In this document: piece after piece, positions 44,884 to 57,116 of the stretch
How the letters are laid out: every line of letters begins with the position of its first letter
How positions within the stretch are numbered: position 1 is the stretch's first letter
NCBI GenBank assembly: GCA_018873225.1
Contig: JAEILZ010000004.1
Span: 2,356,001-2,420,000, forward strand
Reading direction: 5' to 3'
DNA from: [Phialemoniopsis] sp. UDSM-2020
Lineage: Eukaryota; Ascomycota; Sordariomycetes; Thyridiales; Thyridiaceae
DNA length: 64,000 bases
Notes under the pieces: model-generated
What the model was told of the DNA's origin: nothing
The model's database searches: none
What the model saw: only the letters and a program-made list of their open reading frames with translations
Position numbers and translations under genes: made by a program

Positions 44884-45247
44884 ATGAAGCTGATCGCATA
44901 TCTCCTGGCGTTTCTGTCCGTCTTCTCCGCCGTTCTCGCCGTCGATGTGCAGAAGCAGGTCATCATCACCTATCCCGAAGACACCCCCGGCCACGTTCTC
45001 GATGAGGCGAGGGACGCGATTCTTGGGGCTGGCGGCGTCATCCTGCACGAGTACAAATTGATCAAGTGAGTGATGGTCTTCGATGCGCATGCACCGGGCG
45101 CATTCGCTGCATAGCTGCATCCTGCTAACATGTCACTACAGGGGCTTCGCAGTCAAGGCTGGGGAGAAGGTTCTCGATACGGTTCAAACGATGGGAAGTC
45201 AGTACAACGCTTTGATCGAGGAGGATCAGGTTGTCTCCAGCTCCTAA
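44884..45247 (+). CDS. Inhibitor I9 / proteinase B inhibitor-like protein with signal peptide
   Basis: Exons 44884-45065 and 45142-45247, 95 aa; the 76-nt intron (GTGAGT, TGCTAAC branch, CTACAG) splits a Lys codon. The mature part (QKQVIITYPEDTPGHVLDEARDAI, GGVILHEYKLIKGFAV, LIEEDQVV) matches the I9 fold shared by subtilisin propeptides and yeast Pbi2, which inhibits vacuolar proteinase B. Unlike Pbi2, it begins with a clear hydrophobic signal peptide (about residues 1-19, cleavage after AVLA). So it may act in the secretory pathway, vacuole lumen or outside the cell, possibly as a stand-alone chaperone or inhibitor for a subtilisin. The target protease is not encoded in this window. Confidence 0.88.
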
Positions 45248-46600
45248 GTCTTGAAGAAGACAATGGAGTATGACGACACGCGACACTTTGGAATACTCTT
45301 TAGCCAGCTCAATGCTGCAACAAGGCAACATTTTGTTTGATAGAACATGTTTACGGCGCTTTCGGCAATGCAATGGCATTTGTGGAGATGGGCAGATGGG
45401 CGTCGTGGATGATATCCGGCTGGCATAGACCACCACTCGTTAGGTTTGAATTGAATGCGATCCTTTACATGCAATGTTTAGCCATCCTTAATATAAGGGA
45501 TGGTCTCGAGTCCCAACTACGGTCTAGACGGACGAACTTGTCATTCGCGAAGTCAGCCAGTGTTACTTGTATGTAGATGGAGACTTGAAGATGTACCTGA
45601 TCTGCAAAGCGTAAAGTGCTTCTTGTCAGACTCGAAACTGTTTGGGATCGGGCCAAGGATGGGCAGGATCGTCGGTGTGTTTTGCAGCACTGGAGAGCGC
45701 GCGAGACCTACCAAATGTCCCTTCATCTCGTTTCCTCAGCCTTTGTCGTCCTAGTCAATGCATCCTGGTGGAGCGACTTGGCATGGGCATGTTGTCGCAA
45801 CAGGAAAGATGTGAAACACCTGGGCCAGGGCGTCTGCGAGTCTAGCCACTTTCACGAAGCAAATATACTTGCCCAGCAAAGGCGGTCAAGTTTGACCACA
45901 GGTGATTAAACCGTCAAATATCCTATAATACTTGCAAGCATTTACGTACGAGTAGGAGAAAGCAGCCAGGAAATGGCCGAGCAGGTTTGGCACCAAGGGC
46001 GAGCTGAGACAAAGGGCTGAAAGCCATTTTCATGCTTCCAGACTCTTGAACAACACGGCCAGGCACATAAAGAAAGTGACTGATCAACTCTTTTGGTGCA
46101 CATGCATGGCAAACTGTCCAAGGGTTTCAGGGAGGACCCCTGTCTGGACCCACGTCACTTTAGCAGATGCGGTAATCGTGCTAAACCGCTAACTAACAGC
46201 TCCAATTTCACGGGGGCTGCCGTCCTGTCAAAGGAATGCGCAATGCTATGGAGAGAAAGAAGAGCATGAACAATGTCATTCTCTGGCTATTCTGAACGAG
46301 ATCTGTAGCCTAGTCTGGACAATGGACCTCAAGCCACTTTCATGAACAACAATCTCTACCCTCATTCATTCGCAGCATCCACAAAACCCTAGAGCGCTGC
46401 CCTCTTGCTCCCCGTTCCCATCGCCTGCCCTTTTGCAACTTGCGACATTCAGCTACACCGTTACCTCTGAAACAGTTTAGGAACGACGCTTTCGCCTTAG
46501 ACGCTTTACCTAACCTCGAGGTGCTAGTCGTAAAACGTTTTCCCAAGAGCCTTAGGTCGAAACCTCAACTCTTCGCATTCCAGCTCGCCGGCGCCTGACC
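45248..46600. other. Intergenic, 1.35 kb
   Basis: 3' region of the I9 gene and promoter of the Hook gene, both on the plus strand. ORFs are short and unrecognisable. The last 250 bp is pyrimidine-rich, fitting a leader. Confidence 0.6.
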
Positions 46601-49573
46601 ATGCCCGGGATGAAGCCCGCGGCGCAAGCCGCCCTCCTCTCCTGGGTCAATACTTTCCCTCTCGATCGCAAGGTCGAGAGGCTCGAGGACTTGTCCGATG
46701 GACGAGTCTTTTCTCAGATGCTTCAGGACCTTGATCCGGAGTACGACCCGTCGGAGCTGGAGCTGAATGTCGGCTCTTCTACTTGGTTGACCAAGAAGCG
46801 CAACATCCAGTCCGTCTTCAAGGCACTGACCAAGTACATCGTCCAGCGCGACACCTCGGACAAGATAGTGTATTTGCCCAGGACGGTCGACTTCCGGTCC
46901 TTGTCGGACGACCTCGATGCGGAAGGAATATCCCAGGTATGCCTGCCTCCACTTACCCCGTCCCCCTGATTGTGCCCATTCTAACTAACGGCTTTGCCCT
47001 TTACTAGCTATTATGCGTGTTTGCCGCCGCCACCCTCATGGGTGAGAAGAACGAAAAGTACATTCCCATCATGTATAAGAACCTCTCCCAAGACGAGCTC
47101 GCCAGCATCGCCGGAGTTTTGGAGGAGAAACAGAAGGAGATGGAGAAGGCAGCCAAGGCCGAGGAGTCGACCGGCGCGACCCCAGCCCTAGACGCCGGAC
47201 TGGAGACAGAAGCCGAGCTCGCTAGGCTGGCTTCCGAGTATGACACCCTGACGAAGAAGCTCGCCGACAGTAACACGCGACTCGAGCACTTGCAGATCGC
47301 ATACGAGGAGGTCAAGGACGAGCTGCAGAGGGCACAGGATGACTTGAACCTCGAGCAGCAAAAGCACGGCGACAACGAGTCCCAGACGATCTTGACGCTT
47401 CAGCGGAGGAATCGGGAGCAGGAAGAGATCATCGAGACCCAGGAGGGCCAGATCGAGGACGACCGGCAGACCAAGTCGCGGTTGACCCAGGAGAACAACC
47501 AGCTGACTCAAAAAGCCGAGCTCGCCGAGAGGTTACAGGATGAGGTACAGGAACTGAAGCACGAAAAGGAGGAGCTTGCGAAAAAGGCCAACACGGCAGA
47601 GCGGTACCGCCAAAAGCTAGAGAGCCAGCGCGGCATGGAAACCGACCTGAAGAACGCCCTTTACGAGCTGGATACGGCAAGAGACAATCTTAGAGAGTAT
47701 GAAAAGCTCAAGGATCAATGCTCCCAGCAAGCATCAACTATCCAACGCTTCCGAGATATGGTTGCGGCTCTCGAGCAACAACTTGAGGATGGTCGCATAA
47801 AGAAGCTAGCGCTCGAAGAGGAGATCTATGCGACACAATCACAACTGGAAAGGATAAAGGAACAGAAGCTGTTGGACGAGAGACGTATCCTCGAACTTGA
47901 AGAGCAGATGCTCCACGGTTCAAGCGGCGCTGCAAGGACGACCCCTGATGGCAGCAAGACCAACTTCAACCTTGAGGAGGAACTCGAACACACGAATGAT
48001 CCTTCAGCTGCGATGAAGCTGGAGATCTCTCGACTGAGGGCCGAGAACAATCTTTTGAAGAACAACATTGGATCAGGCGACAACAAGCGCCTGCATGGCG
48101 AGTTGGAAACTTCGAGGCAGAAGCTGCAGCTACTGCAGGATGAGAACCTGGATATACTAAAGAAATATGCCGTCGCGCAGGACCAGATCACCGCTCTGGT
48201 GAGCAGCAGCACGGATGAAGGGTTAGTCACTGGCATCGAGGCTGCTCTCGTGTGTGGACCGCTCAGTGTGCTCACTAAGGAGTTTTCTAGGAGCGAAATC
48301 TACCGTAAGATATCCAAGATGCTCAAGGAGCGAACTTCCGAGCTCGAAGAAAAGAGTGGAAAGCTACAGAAGTTCGAGCGCGATGTCGCAGACCGCGACC
48401 GGGAGCTCTTGGCTCTCAAGACTGATCGTATGTTGCTCTACCACATGCTACGTGAGAAGAAGGTCAAGTCTGACGGTGACGTCCTTCCTACAGTCAGCGC
48501 GGTCGAGAAAGGCTCCGTCGACGCCTTGCAGGAACTCAAAGCTACTGACGAGCTGGTCTCCAGCTCACTCAAGGACGAGGTCGAGGTGCTACGCAAGCAG
48601 CTAGATGACCTGAAGCTTACGAGCGACACTCACCAGCAGCAGCTATTTGATTCGCTACTCACCAACGAGAAGCTTCGCAACAAGCTCGACGAGGCGGTCA
48701 AGGAGCCGCGTGTTGCCTCGCCTAAGCCTGAGGGAGCCGAGGCCGCCGGCAAAGACCAAGCCAGCTTGGAAGAGTCCCTTCGCAAGAAGGACGAGAAGCT
48801 CGAGAAGATCGGCACGAGAGCCAAGCAACTCAAGGAGGTGAGTGAAATACCGCTGCCCCTTTCACCTCCCTGTTCTCCAACTTGCGCCCGGCCACGAAGA
48901 GCGCTCAGTCTACATGATAACGATTCCGGCGTGGAACTTTACGCGTTCGGAATTGATTCTGTAGTTAGCCATGCTCGTGGGCCGAGAGGTTCGCTCCCAA
49001 TGAACCTGCATTGTCATGCACATCTGCCGTCGCCTGGTATGGTCGAGCAGCGACGTGCAACTAGTTTCTTTTCGCGCCTCTTCAGGAAGAAATCTATCTG
49101 AAAAGCAAACATGCTAACCTGTCTTGTCTGCGTTTAGCAACTCGAGAAGGCCGAGCAAGAAAAATACGAGCTCCAGCGGCGTCTCAAGACAGCAGAACAA
49201 GCTGGAAGCTCTGCGGCGCAAAAGGTCTGTTTTTCTTTCCCCAATCCCTACTATAAACTATACATATGCTTGTTTCAGCACCACTGTAGCGACAATCTTG
49301 TTTCCATTATTACCCTGGTTTCTCCTTATGACTGACCCTCTCGTTGAAATCGGTGTACGATCCTATCCTGTGAACATTGACTGACATGCAAATACCTAAC
49401 AACAGGCCGCCAACGACCAGATCATCAAGAATCTGCAACGCGAGAACGCCATGATCGCCACGGCCTGGTACGACCTGACGAGCAGGCTGCAGAGCAACCA
49501 TGTCGTGCTGCAGCGGCGGCAGGACATGCCCAAGTCTTGGCTCAACAAGCAGAGGCATCTAGTCAACGGTTAG
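46601..49573 (+). CDS. Hook-family dynein adaptor
   Basis: Exons 46601-46936, 47008-48221, 48291-48837, 49138-49224 and 49406-49573; 783 aa. The N-terminal Hook domain (about residues 1-150, calponin-homology-like: AALLSWVNTFPLDRKVERLEDLSDG, LMGEKNEKYIPIMYKNLS) is followed by long coiled coils and a short conserved C-terminal region (IIKNLQRENAMIATAWYDLTSRLQ...LNKQR). In filamentous fungi HookA/Hok1 links dynein-dynactin to early endosomes, the C terminus binding the cargo-side FTS-FHIP complex. Intron 2 (69 nt) is a multiple of three with no stop. Intron 3 (300 nt) is the longest in the window and stays open for 87 codons. Convergent with ADK1 over a 1.15 kb gap. Confidence 0.9.
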
Positions 49574-50724
49574 CCACAGCTCCTTTTCCCTGACTCTTCC
49601 CGCTCTTCGTCTTGCGACTCCTCTGGTACTGACTGGAGAGCGCTGGCAGCCACACCCAGGAGATAGGAGCTCCAAGCTCTGTAGGTATACGCATGGAGTG
49701 CCATCATCCAGCCTGTCCTCGCGCGTATCCGCGATTTACTCATGCGGTGGTTCGCCCAGCAGCTTGTGTGCGTCCAGATCTGCGTGAGCATCTCCCACTA
49801 TCACCTCCAGGAGCACGAGCCGGGCGGGCGATGCGGCACCGGAGACGGAGTCGGAGGCGCAGACGGATGCTTCGCGCTGCTTGTGGTCCTGTAGCGCCGG
49901 AGACCGAGCGTGCTGCTAAGACTGCCCATCTGGGTGGTCCAGTCACTGGCTTCTACGATACGAGGGGCAGGAGAGGTAGAAGGAGGTGGTAACATGTCGA
50001 GCTGGAGCTGGCATTTCGGCTGGCCTTCTCCAGTTGGTACCTCCTTCTTTCGATGAACGCGACACTTGAGAAGAGCGGATTCTTTGCCCGGGTTTTCCGA
50101 GGACATTTTTCATGATAAGCACTTGGTATACTTTATATACCCCCTTTGCTGCGACAAGATAGCATGGCTTTTTTTGGCAAATGATGATAATACACTTTTT
50201 TCCTCACTGCCTGCCCATCCGGGTTTCACGTTTCAAGATTTGCTTGCTTAGAAAGTAACCGAAATCGTAACGGTCTATTGAATGCGGCTTCTCGAGAATA
50301 CATACACAAGGCATGGGCGCTTTTTATCGTATCGTAAAGGCAGCAGTAGGTAGGCGAGACGTATCAGAGCCCCCCTTTTCCTTTCCCAAAAAGACGGCTA
50401 TTAAACCCTTCCAATTGATACAAGAACTCCCGGCCCTCATAAAGGAGGGACTCGCAGAGACACCAGACCCGGGCATTAGGATTCCATGGCCCGCGACCAA
50501 ATGGGTCGAATGCACCTTTTGAACCGCCCACTTCACTACCAAAGTCATCAAATTTGTTCATACATCCATCCGTGAGAAAAGCAAAGCTTTTCTTCCGTCT
50601 CGAGCATACACATACAGAGGCTCATGAGTCTAGGATACAGGCCGGGGCTTCACTCCCCCCGGCTGAACCAGATGGCCTTGTCGAGCTCGTCGAACCGGGC
50701 CTCGTCGAAGCGACGGCGGCTGCT
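49574..50724. other. Convergent 3' region, 1.15 kb
   Basis: Hook ends at the left and ADK1 at the right. ORFs on both strands (49693-49992 plus, 49740-50106 minus) overlap and have no recognisable content. Confidence 0.55.
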
Positions 50725-51799
<1,075 letters not shown>

Positions 51800-53011
51800 G
51801 GTGATGGTTGGATGTGGGAGGGTGATGGAGGGTTAAAGATCGAGGAGAGTCGGCTCTAGGAAGGGATACAGGGAGATGAGAAGTCGAATAGGGGAGAGGA
51901 GGGAGACAGGCTGTCCAGATCGTGCAAAGGAAGTCTAAGCAGGTTGATGAACTGCAAGTTTGGCGAGGGAAATTTTGGCGGAGGAACGGACTAACAAGAC
52001 TGGAGCGAGCGAGAGAAACGAGGTCGGAGCCAGCGTGTAGTCCGTGCTCCCCTGCACCCCGGGTCGCTAGCGTGTGTGCATCATCCAAGAGCCAAGGTAA
52101 ATTGGGATCGGTTGGGGCCAATTGGGGCCACACAGCACCTGAGAATAGTGATCGGCCCACTAACCACCATCGGCTATTTTCCCACTCTCCGGAGCGGCTT
52201 TCACTCTTTCAGTGAGCTTGCTGGCCAACTGGCACACCTGGCTCCTGGTTTCCGAGGCGCCCCTGGCGCTGGCAAACCTGCTCGTCCCATGCGGCCGAGG
52301 TTGCTGCCGTCCTTTCAACTGTCAGCTTCCAGGGCTCCCGCTCCACTGCCGGAACCTTGAGCCGGATAAATGGACGAAAGCTGGATGGAGCGGCGGTGAC
52401 GATAAACATTGACTGCTTGGCCTGCCCTGTGGCTTATGACAACTGCAATCATAATGAACAACCTGCTCAGGTTCAATCGTATTTATCATGATGTTTTGTT
52501 CTACAAAATCGTTCTGAAAATGTGCATTCCTCATCTGAATGGTAGCTCTGTGGCCGATAATGATACTCACGTTGCCTTCCTGAGCTCTACGACGTTCTCA
52601 ATTGCAGTGCAGTAGGCGACAAGGAATACCTGACACATACAGAATATGCAGTCGAGAGATGTATTTTGACTATCTTGCTTGCCTTGGTCTCTTCGTCGAA
52701 AGTGAGGAAGACTGCGTCATCACGTGTGGTGCCTGGTCAGTGATGCTCTAGCGATAGCTCTCGATTTTTACTAAGCTGGAGCTGGAGCTTAGCGCACAGC
52801 AAGGCGCCTGTAACTCTGTGCTAGCCCCAAACGGGAACCTACCTTTTGAGCCTCGTCCTCCAAACGGCAGCCTCTCCAAAAACCACCACCACATTCGACC
52901 ACTGCCCTCTCACCACAACCTTGCCGCCATCGCAATATTCCTGCGATCCCATCCTCTTTTCTTGTTCTGTGATACCCTCCTTCTATCCTCCCTTCTGCTA
53001 CCTCCTCCAAA
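51800..53011. other. Divergent promoter ADK1 / RPN8, 1.2 kb
   Basis: The intervening sequence holds both promoters. Overlapping short ORFs show no family features. A plus-strand pyrimidine/CACC-rich stretch at 52,860-53,010 is the probable RPN8 leader. Confidence 0.6.
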
Positions 53012-54247
53012 ATGCCTTCCACAACCGCCGAGACGCTCAATCTCGTTACCCGCAATGTCTCGGTCGCGCCCCTCGTCCTTCTTTCTGCCGTAGATCACTA
53101 CAACCGCGGCGACACGAGCAAGACGAGAAACAAGCGTGTGGTCGGTGTGCTACTAGGTTCCAACGATGGCAAGAATGTCCGGGTATCAAACAGCTTCGCG
53201 GGTATGGTTTACTCTCATGTGCTGCCTCTTAGGCTTCGTGGCGGTAGTAAGGCGACAGCTGACATATTGATTTCTCCCTATACATAGTCCCCTTCGAAGA
53301 AGATGAGAAGGACCCCTCCGTTTGGTTCTTGGATCACAACTATGTCGAGTCGATGAATGAGATGTTCAAGAAGGTCAACGCGAGGGAAAAGCTAATAGGC
53401 TGGTACCACTCGGGCCCCAAGCTGCGGGCCTCCGACCTCGAGATCAACGAGCTGTTCAAGCGCTACACACCAAACCCTCTGCTTGTCATTATTGATGTTC
53501 AACCAAAGGAGGCTGGCGTGCCCACGGACGCTTACTTTGCCGTGGAGGAGATCAAGGATGTTCGTATACTCTCTTCCAAGTCCAAGCTCTCCATGATGAT
53601 TCACGATGCTGACATTGCACGACGCATGATAGGACGGCACGACGACATCAAAGACCTTTGTCCACACACCATCCATAATCGAGGCCGAGGAGGCCGAGGA
53701 GATTGGCGTCGAGCACCTCCTGCGCGACATTCGCGACGTAGCCGTCGGCACCCTCTCCACCAGAGTCACCAACCAGCTGCAGTCGCTACAGGGCCTGCAC
53801 CTGCGCCTCCGCGACATCCAGGCCTACCTGCAAAAGGTGCTCGACGGCCAGCTGCCCGTCAACCACGCCATCCTGGGCAACCTGCAGGACGTCTTCAACC
53901 TGCTGCCCAACCTGTCGACGCCTAGCAAGTCGGCGGCGGCAGGCGGCGAGGGCGGCGGCGAGCTGGCGCACGCCATGAGCATCAAGACCAACGACCAGCT
54001 CATGGCCATCTACCTGAGCAGTCTGATCCGGGCCATCACGGCCTTCCACGACCTCATCGAGAACAAGATCCAGAACAGGCAGCAGCAGGAGGAGAAGGAG
54101 GCGGCCAAGAAGGAGGGCGAGGCCGGAGGCAAGGACGGCAAGGACGGCGAGAAGAAGGAGAATGGCGACAAGGCCGTCAACGGCGTCAACGGAGAGCCTG
54201 CCAAGGAGGGCAGCAGCGGAGACAAGGAGAAGGAGAAGAAGAAGTAG
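53012..54247 (+). CDS. RPN8: 26S proteasome lid subunit Rpn8
   Basis: Exons 53012-53201, 53288-53559 and 53633-54247; 358 aa. The MPN (Mov34) domain begins [17 protein letters not shown] and includes [22 protein letters not shown] and [21 protein letters not shown]. The JAMM metalloprotease ligands are incomplete, as known for Rpn8, which is the non-catalytic partner of the Rpn11 deubiquitinase in the proteasome lid. For intron 2 I joined AAGGAT to GACGGC because this restores the conserved KDDGT...SKTFVHTPS segment. The tail (about residues 300-358) is an alternating Lys/Glu KEKE sequence typical of proteasome-associated proteins. Convergent with the SWS1-like gene. Confidence 0.95.
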
Positions 54248-54532
54248 ACGGCCGACCAAAAAAGGGCAAAGAGGCGAGACGAGAAAGGATCGCATGGTGG
54301 CGTGGAGAAGCATTGTACGACTTGTCATGATAGACTGCGTCCGAGACGGGTAGATTCTCGGCGCCTGTTCGTAATACACGGCGTATTTGATTGGGATATG
54401 CTCATCGTTGCCGTGACGTTATCTGCCTGCATTATGACAAGCACTCATCCAAATGACTAAAACCTCCTGGGTATCATTGATAGCTCCGAACAACACACTC
54501 CTGCCACTTTGTTACCATGCCCGTAACCTGCC

Positions 54533-55327
54533 TCACACGTCTGCGATAATACCAGCCATCTCCTCCCTCCCCACCCTCCTTTCGCCGACGTACCTCCCCA
54601 GCGCACCATCCCACCGCTCCGCCAGTACGCACGCGAGGAGGTGCTTGCAGCACGGCACCGGCCCTCCCCCTCCTCCCTCGCCGCGCAGCCCGTCCAGGCT
54701 CATACCGCCAAACTCCCACCCGGTCACATCCCCATCTTTAGCCTCTCCTTCGGTAGCGCCAGACAAGTCGCCGCCGCCGCCGTCCACAGCAGAGGAAGAG
54801 TCCGCCGGGTACGGATGCGAGGCCGGGAACGCGGAGAAGGCAAACGCCGCGCAGGTACAGTTCCATGCCCGCAGGCGCACGACGTAGCTCTTGCCGGCGG
54901 CTGAAGCCTCCCCCGTGGAGTCCTGGTGCTGGTGTTTCCTCCTTCTGTGATGACTTGTGGATGAGGCCGCGGCGGAGCGGACGAGATAGAAGGAGGGCTC
55001 AGATGGCTGTGCTTGCCCCTCTTGCTCCGACGCAGCAGCGTCGCTGTCTATGGTGGTGGTGGTGGTGGTAGCTGAGGGAAAGACGAGAACGACGCGGGTG
55101 ACTAGGCCTCTGTCTAGGAGGTCTAGCGCCGGGAGGAGATGCGAGGGGAAGAGAACGTGGAGGGTTGTCAGGAGTGGGCGGGCGGAGGGTGGGATGAGGG
55201 AGAGCGGGTTGGTCTCCTGCGCAGGGCGGACTTGAGGATGGTCTGCAGGGGAAGGTATGGGGATGTGGGATATGGCTCTTATGAGAGAGGTGAGTGTCTC
55301 CCTCGGTGTTGGGAGGGAGTCCGTCAT
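54533..55327 (-). CDS. SWIM zinc-finger protein, SWS1/ZSWIM7-like
   Basis: Single exon, 264 aa. The SWIM signature CxC...CxH is C157-T-C159 (WNCTCAAFAFSAFP) and C227-K-H229 (PCCKHLLACVLAERW). Wording around both halves closely resembles human ZSWIM7/SWS1 and fission yeast Sws1, Shu-complex subunits that promote Rad51 filament function in homologous recombination with Rad51 paralogues. The spacing between the metal-ligand pairs is about 67 residues instead of the short loop in animals, because of a Gly/Ser/Asp-rich insertion. A further Thr/Ser/Ala-rich, His/Arg-rich stretch (about 85-147) precedes the finger. Expected nuclear. The high low-complexity content lowers certainty slightly. Confidence 0.8.
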   Translation of the reverse strand: MTDSLPTPRETLTSLIRAISHIPIPSPADHPQVRPAQETNPLSLIPPSARPLLTTLHVLFPSHLLPALDLLDRGLVTRVVLVFPSATTTTTTIDSDAAASEQEGQAQPSEPSFYLVRSAAASSTSHHRRRKHQHQDSTGEASAAGKSYVVRLRAWNCTCAAFAFSAFPASHPYPADSSSAVDGGGGDLSGATEGEAKDGDVTGWEFGGMSLDGLRGEGGGGGPVPCCKHLLACVLAERWDGALGRYVGERRVGREEMAGIIADV

Positions 55328-55815
55328 TATCGTGTGTCGCTGTGGTGTTGGATGGAGAGCGTTATAAGCGTGAGTGTATATCAGAATACGGATGCGACGA
55401 GCGCTCCTATGATCTACATTGTGACAGACTTCAATGAGCGAGCCATTCCATGATTAGATTAGAAGGCCACAACAAAAGATCATTGAGAGATATTTTGAGA
55501 TGGCGGGTAGAGAGCGAGTAAGTTTGATGTGTTGCTTGGAAGCTTCGATTAATAACTCTGTGAGCACTATGAGGGGCAAGAATTGGAATATCGCAACTAA
55601 CAAGCCCAATGACACAAAGAATACTACGATGAATTTGATTCAACAAGGAGAACACAAAATATTATCTAAATGCGATCAGGGAGTTATTTTAAACTGTTTT
55701 TGCTCTATTATTTACTCTTTTAGAGGTATATATCTTTTAGAAACAGATGAACTCGCTATAAATCACACAGGATATGTTGTTGTTGTACACGATCTATACG
55801 TCTTTCCCTTCTCTT
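55328..55815. other. Intergenic, 0.5 kb
   Basis: Promoter of the SWS1-like gene and 3' region of HEM13, both minus strand. The right part is noticeably AT-rich; no gene seen. Confidence 0.6.
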
Positions 55816-57116
55816 CTACACCCACTCCTTGGGCTCCCGCAGCACGTCAACCAGCCTCTGCTCGCGGCTGTTGGGCTCGGGCGTGTGCATGTACTTCCAG
55901 CTCGCCGTCAGGGGCAGACTCATGAGGATGCTCTCGACGCGGGCGCCGGGCGTGTTGAGCCCAAACGAGGTGCCGCGGTCGTGCACCAGGTTGAACTCGA
56001 CGTACTTGCCGCGGCGGATCTGCTGCCAGTCGCGCTCGGCCTCGGTGAAGGGCATGTCCATGCGGCGCTCGACGACGGGCACGTAGGAAGGCAGGAAGGC
56101 GCGCAGGGCGTCCTGGATAAAGGCAAAGGTGTTTTCCTTGTCGCAGACCTGCTCGTCGAGGTCGTCAAAGAAGATGCCGCCGATGCCGCGCGACTCGCCG
56201 CGGTGCTTGTTGTAAAAGTACTCGTCGCACCACCTCTTGAACTTGGGGTAGTAGTCCTTGTTGTGCTTGTCGCAGACGTCCTTGAGCGTCTTGTGGAAGT
56301 GGATGGCGTCCTCGTCAAAGAGGTAGTTGGGGGTCAGGTCGGCGCCGCCGCCGAACCACCAGGCGCCCGAGGTGCCGTCCTCGTTGGCCGTCTCAAAGTA
56401 GCGGTAGTTGAGGTGCACGGTCGGGGCCATGGGGTTCTTGGGGTGGACGATCAGGGAGAGGCCCGCGGCGAAGAAGTCGAGCGACTCGGGGATCTCCTCG
56501 ACGCCGCCGACAATGTTCTTGTGGTTGATGCGCATCTTCTGGATGGCGGCACGGGGCAGCTTGCCGTAGACGACGCTGACGCCGACGCCGGCCTTCTCAA
56601 AGATCTTGCCGTCCTGCAGGACGCAAGTGATGCCGCCGCCGCCCTCCTTGCGCTGCCACTCGTCGACGCGGAAGGGGGTGCCGTCGACCTCCTCGAGGCC
56701 CCGGACGATCTCTTTTTGCTGCTCCTTGATGAACTTTTCCATGCGCAGGCGCATGGGCGACTTGTCGGAGACGCCGTGGTCGCGGAGGGTCTGGGCATCG
56801 CGCTCAGCCAGACTCGGCGAGTCGCAGCGGATTGGGTCTTGGACAGTCTGCGACGAGCACGATAAGCATTACTGTTTGCGCGAAGCAGGCAGAGAACAAA
56901 TCCACCTACCATGTTGTAAAGAAGGGTCGATGCGGTTGCAACGCCGAGGCCCACAGCAAGGATGTTCCACCTCGAGAGCAGACGGGCGCCGGTCAATTGA
57001 GAAGCAGACGAGCTCGCAAAAGACCTCCTGAAAGACTGGCGCAGGGTATTTGATCTGAGAGAAGCAGTTGACTTGGTTTGCGCCAGAAAGCGCAAACCCA
57101 TCCGTCGAGATGCCAT
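55816..57116 (-). CDS. HEM13: Coproporphyrinogen III oxidase (oxygen-dependent), mitochondrial
   Basis: Exons 57116-56910 and 56847-55816, 412 aa (an upstream in-frame ATG at 57140 would add eight residues). It converts coproporphyrinogen III to protoporphyrinogen IX in heme synthesis. Family blocks are clear: GGGGITCVLQDG, FFAAGLSLIVHPKNPMAPTVH, RYFE...WWFGGGADLTP, the YYPKFKRWCDEYFYNKHRGESRGIGGIFFDDL signature region, and RRGKYVEFNLVHDRGTSFGL. The first exon encodes an Arg/Ser-rich presequence and a hydrophobic segment (NILAVGLGVATASTLLYN), indicating mitochondrial import with a membrane-retained sorting signal, as in animals; the budding yeast enzyme is cytosolic. A palindromic CCAATTGG lies at 57172-57179, just upstream. 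Confidence 0.95.

Noticed and set aside
55774..56865. 363-codon plus-strand ORF
   Set aside because: Antisense shadow of HEM13.
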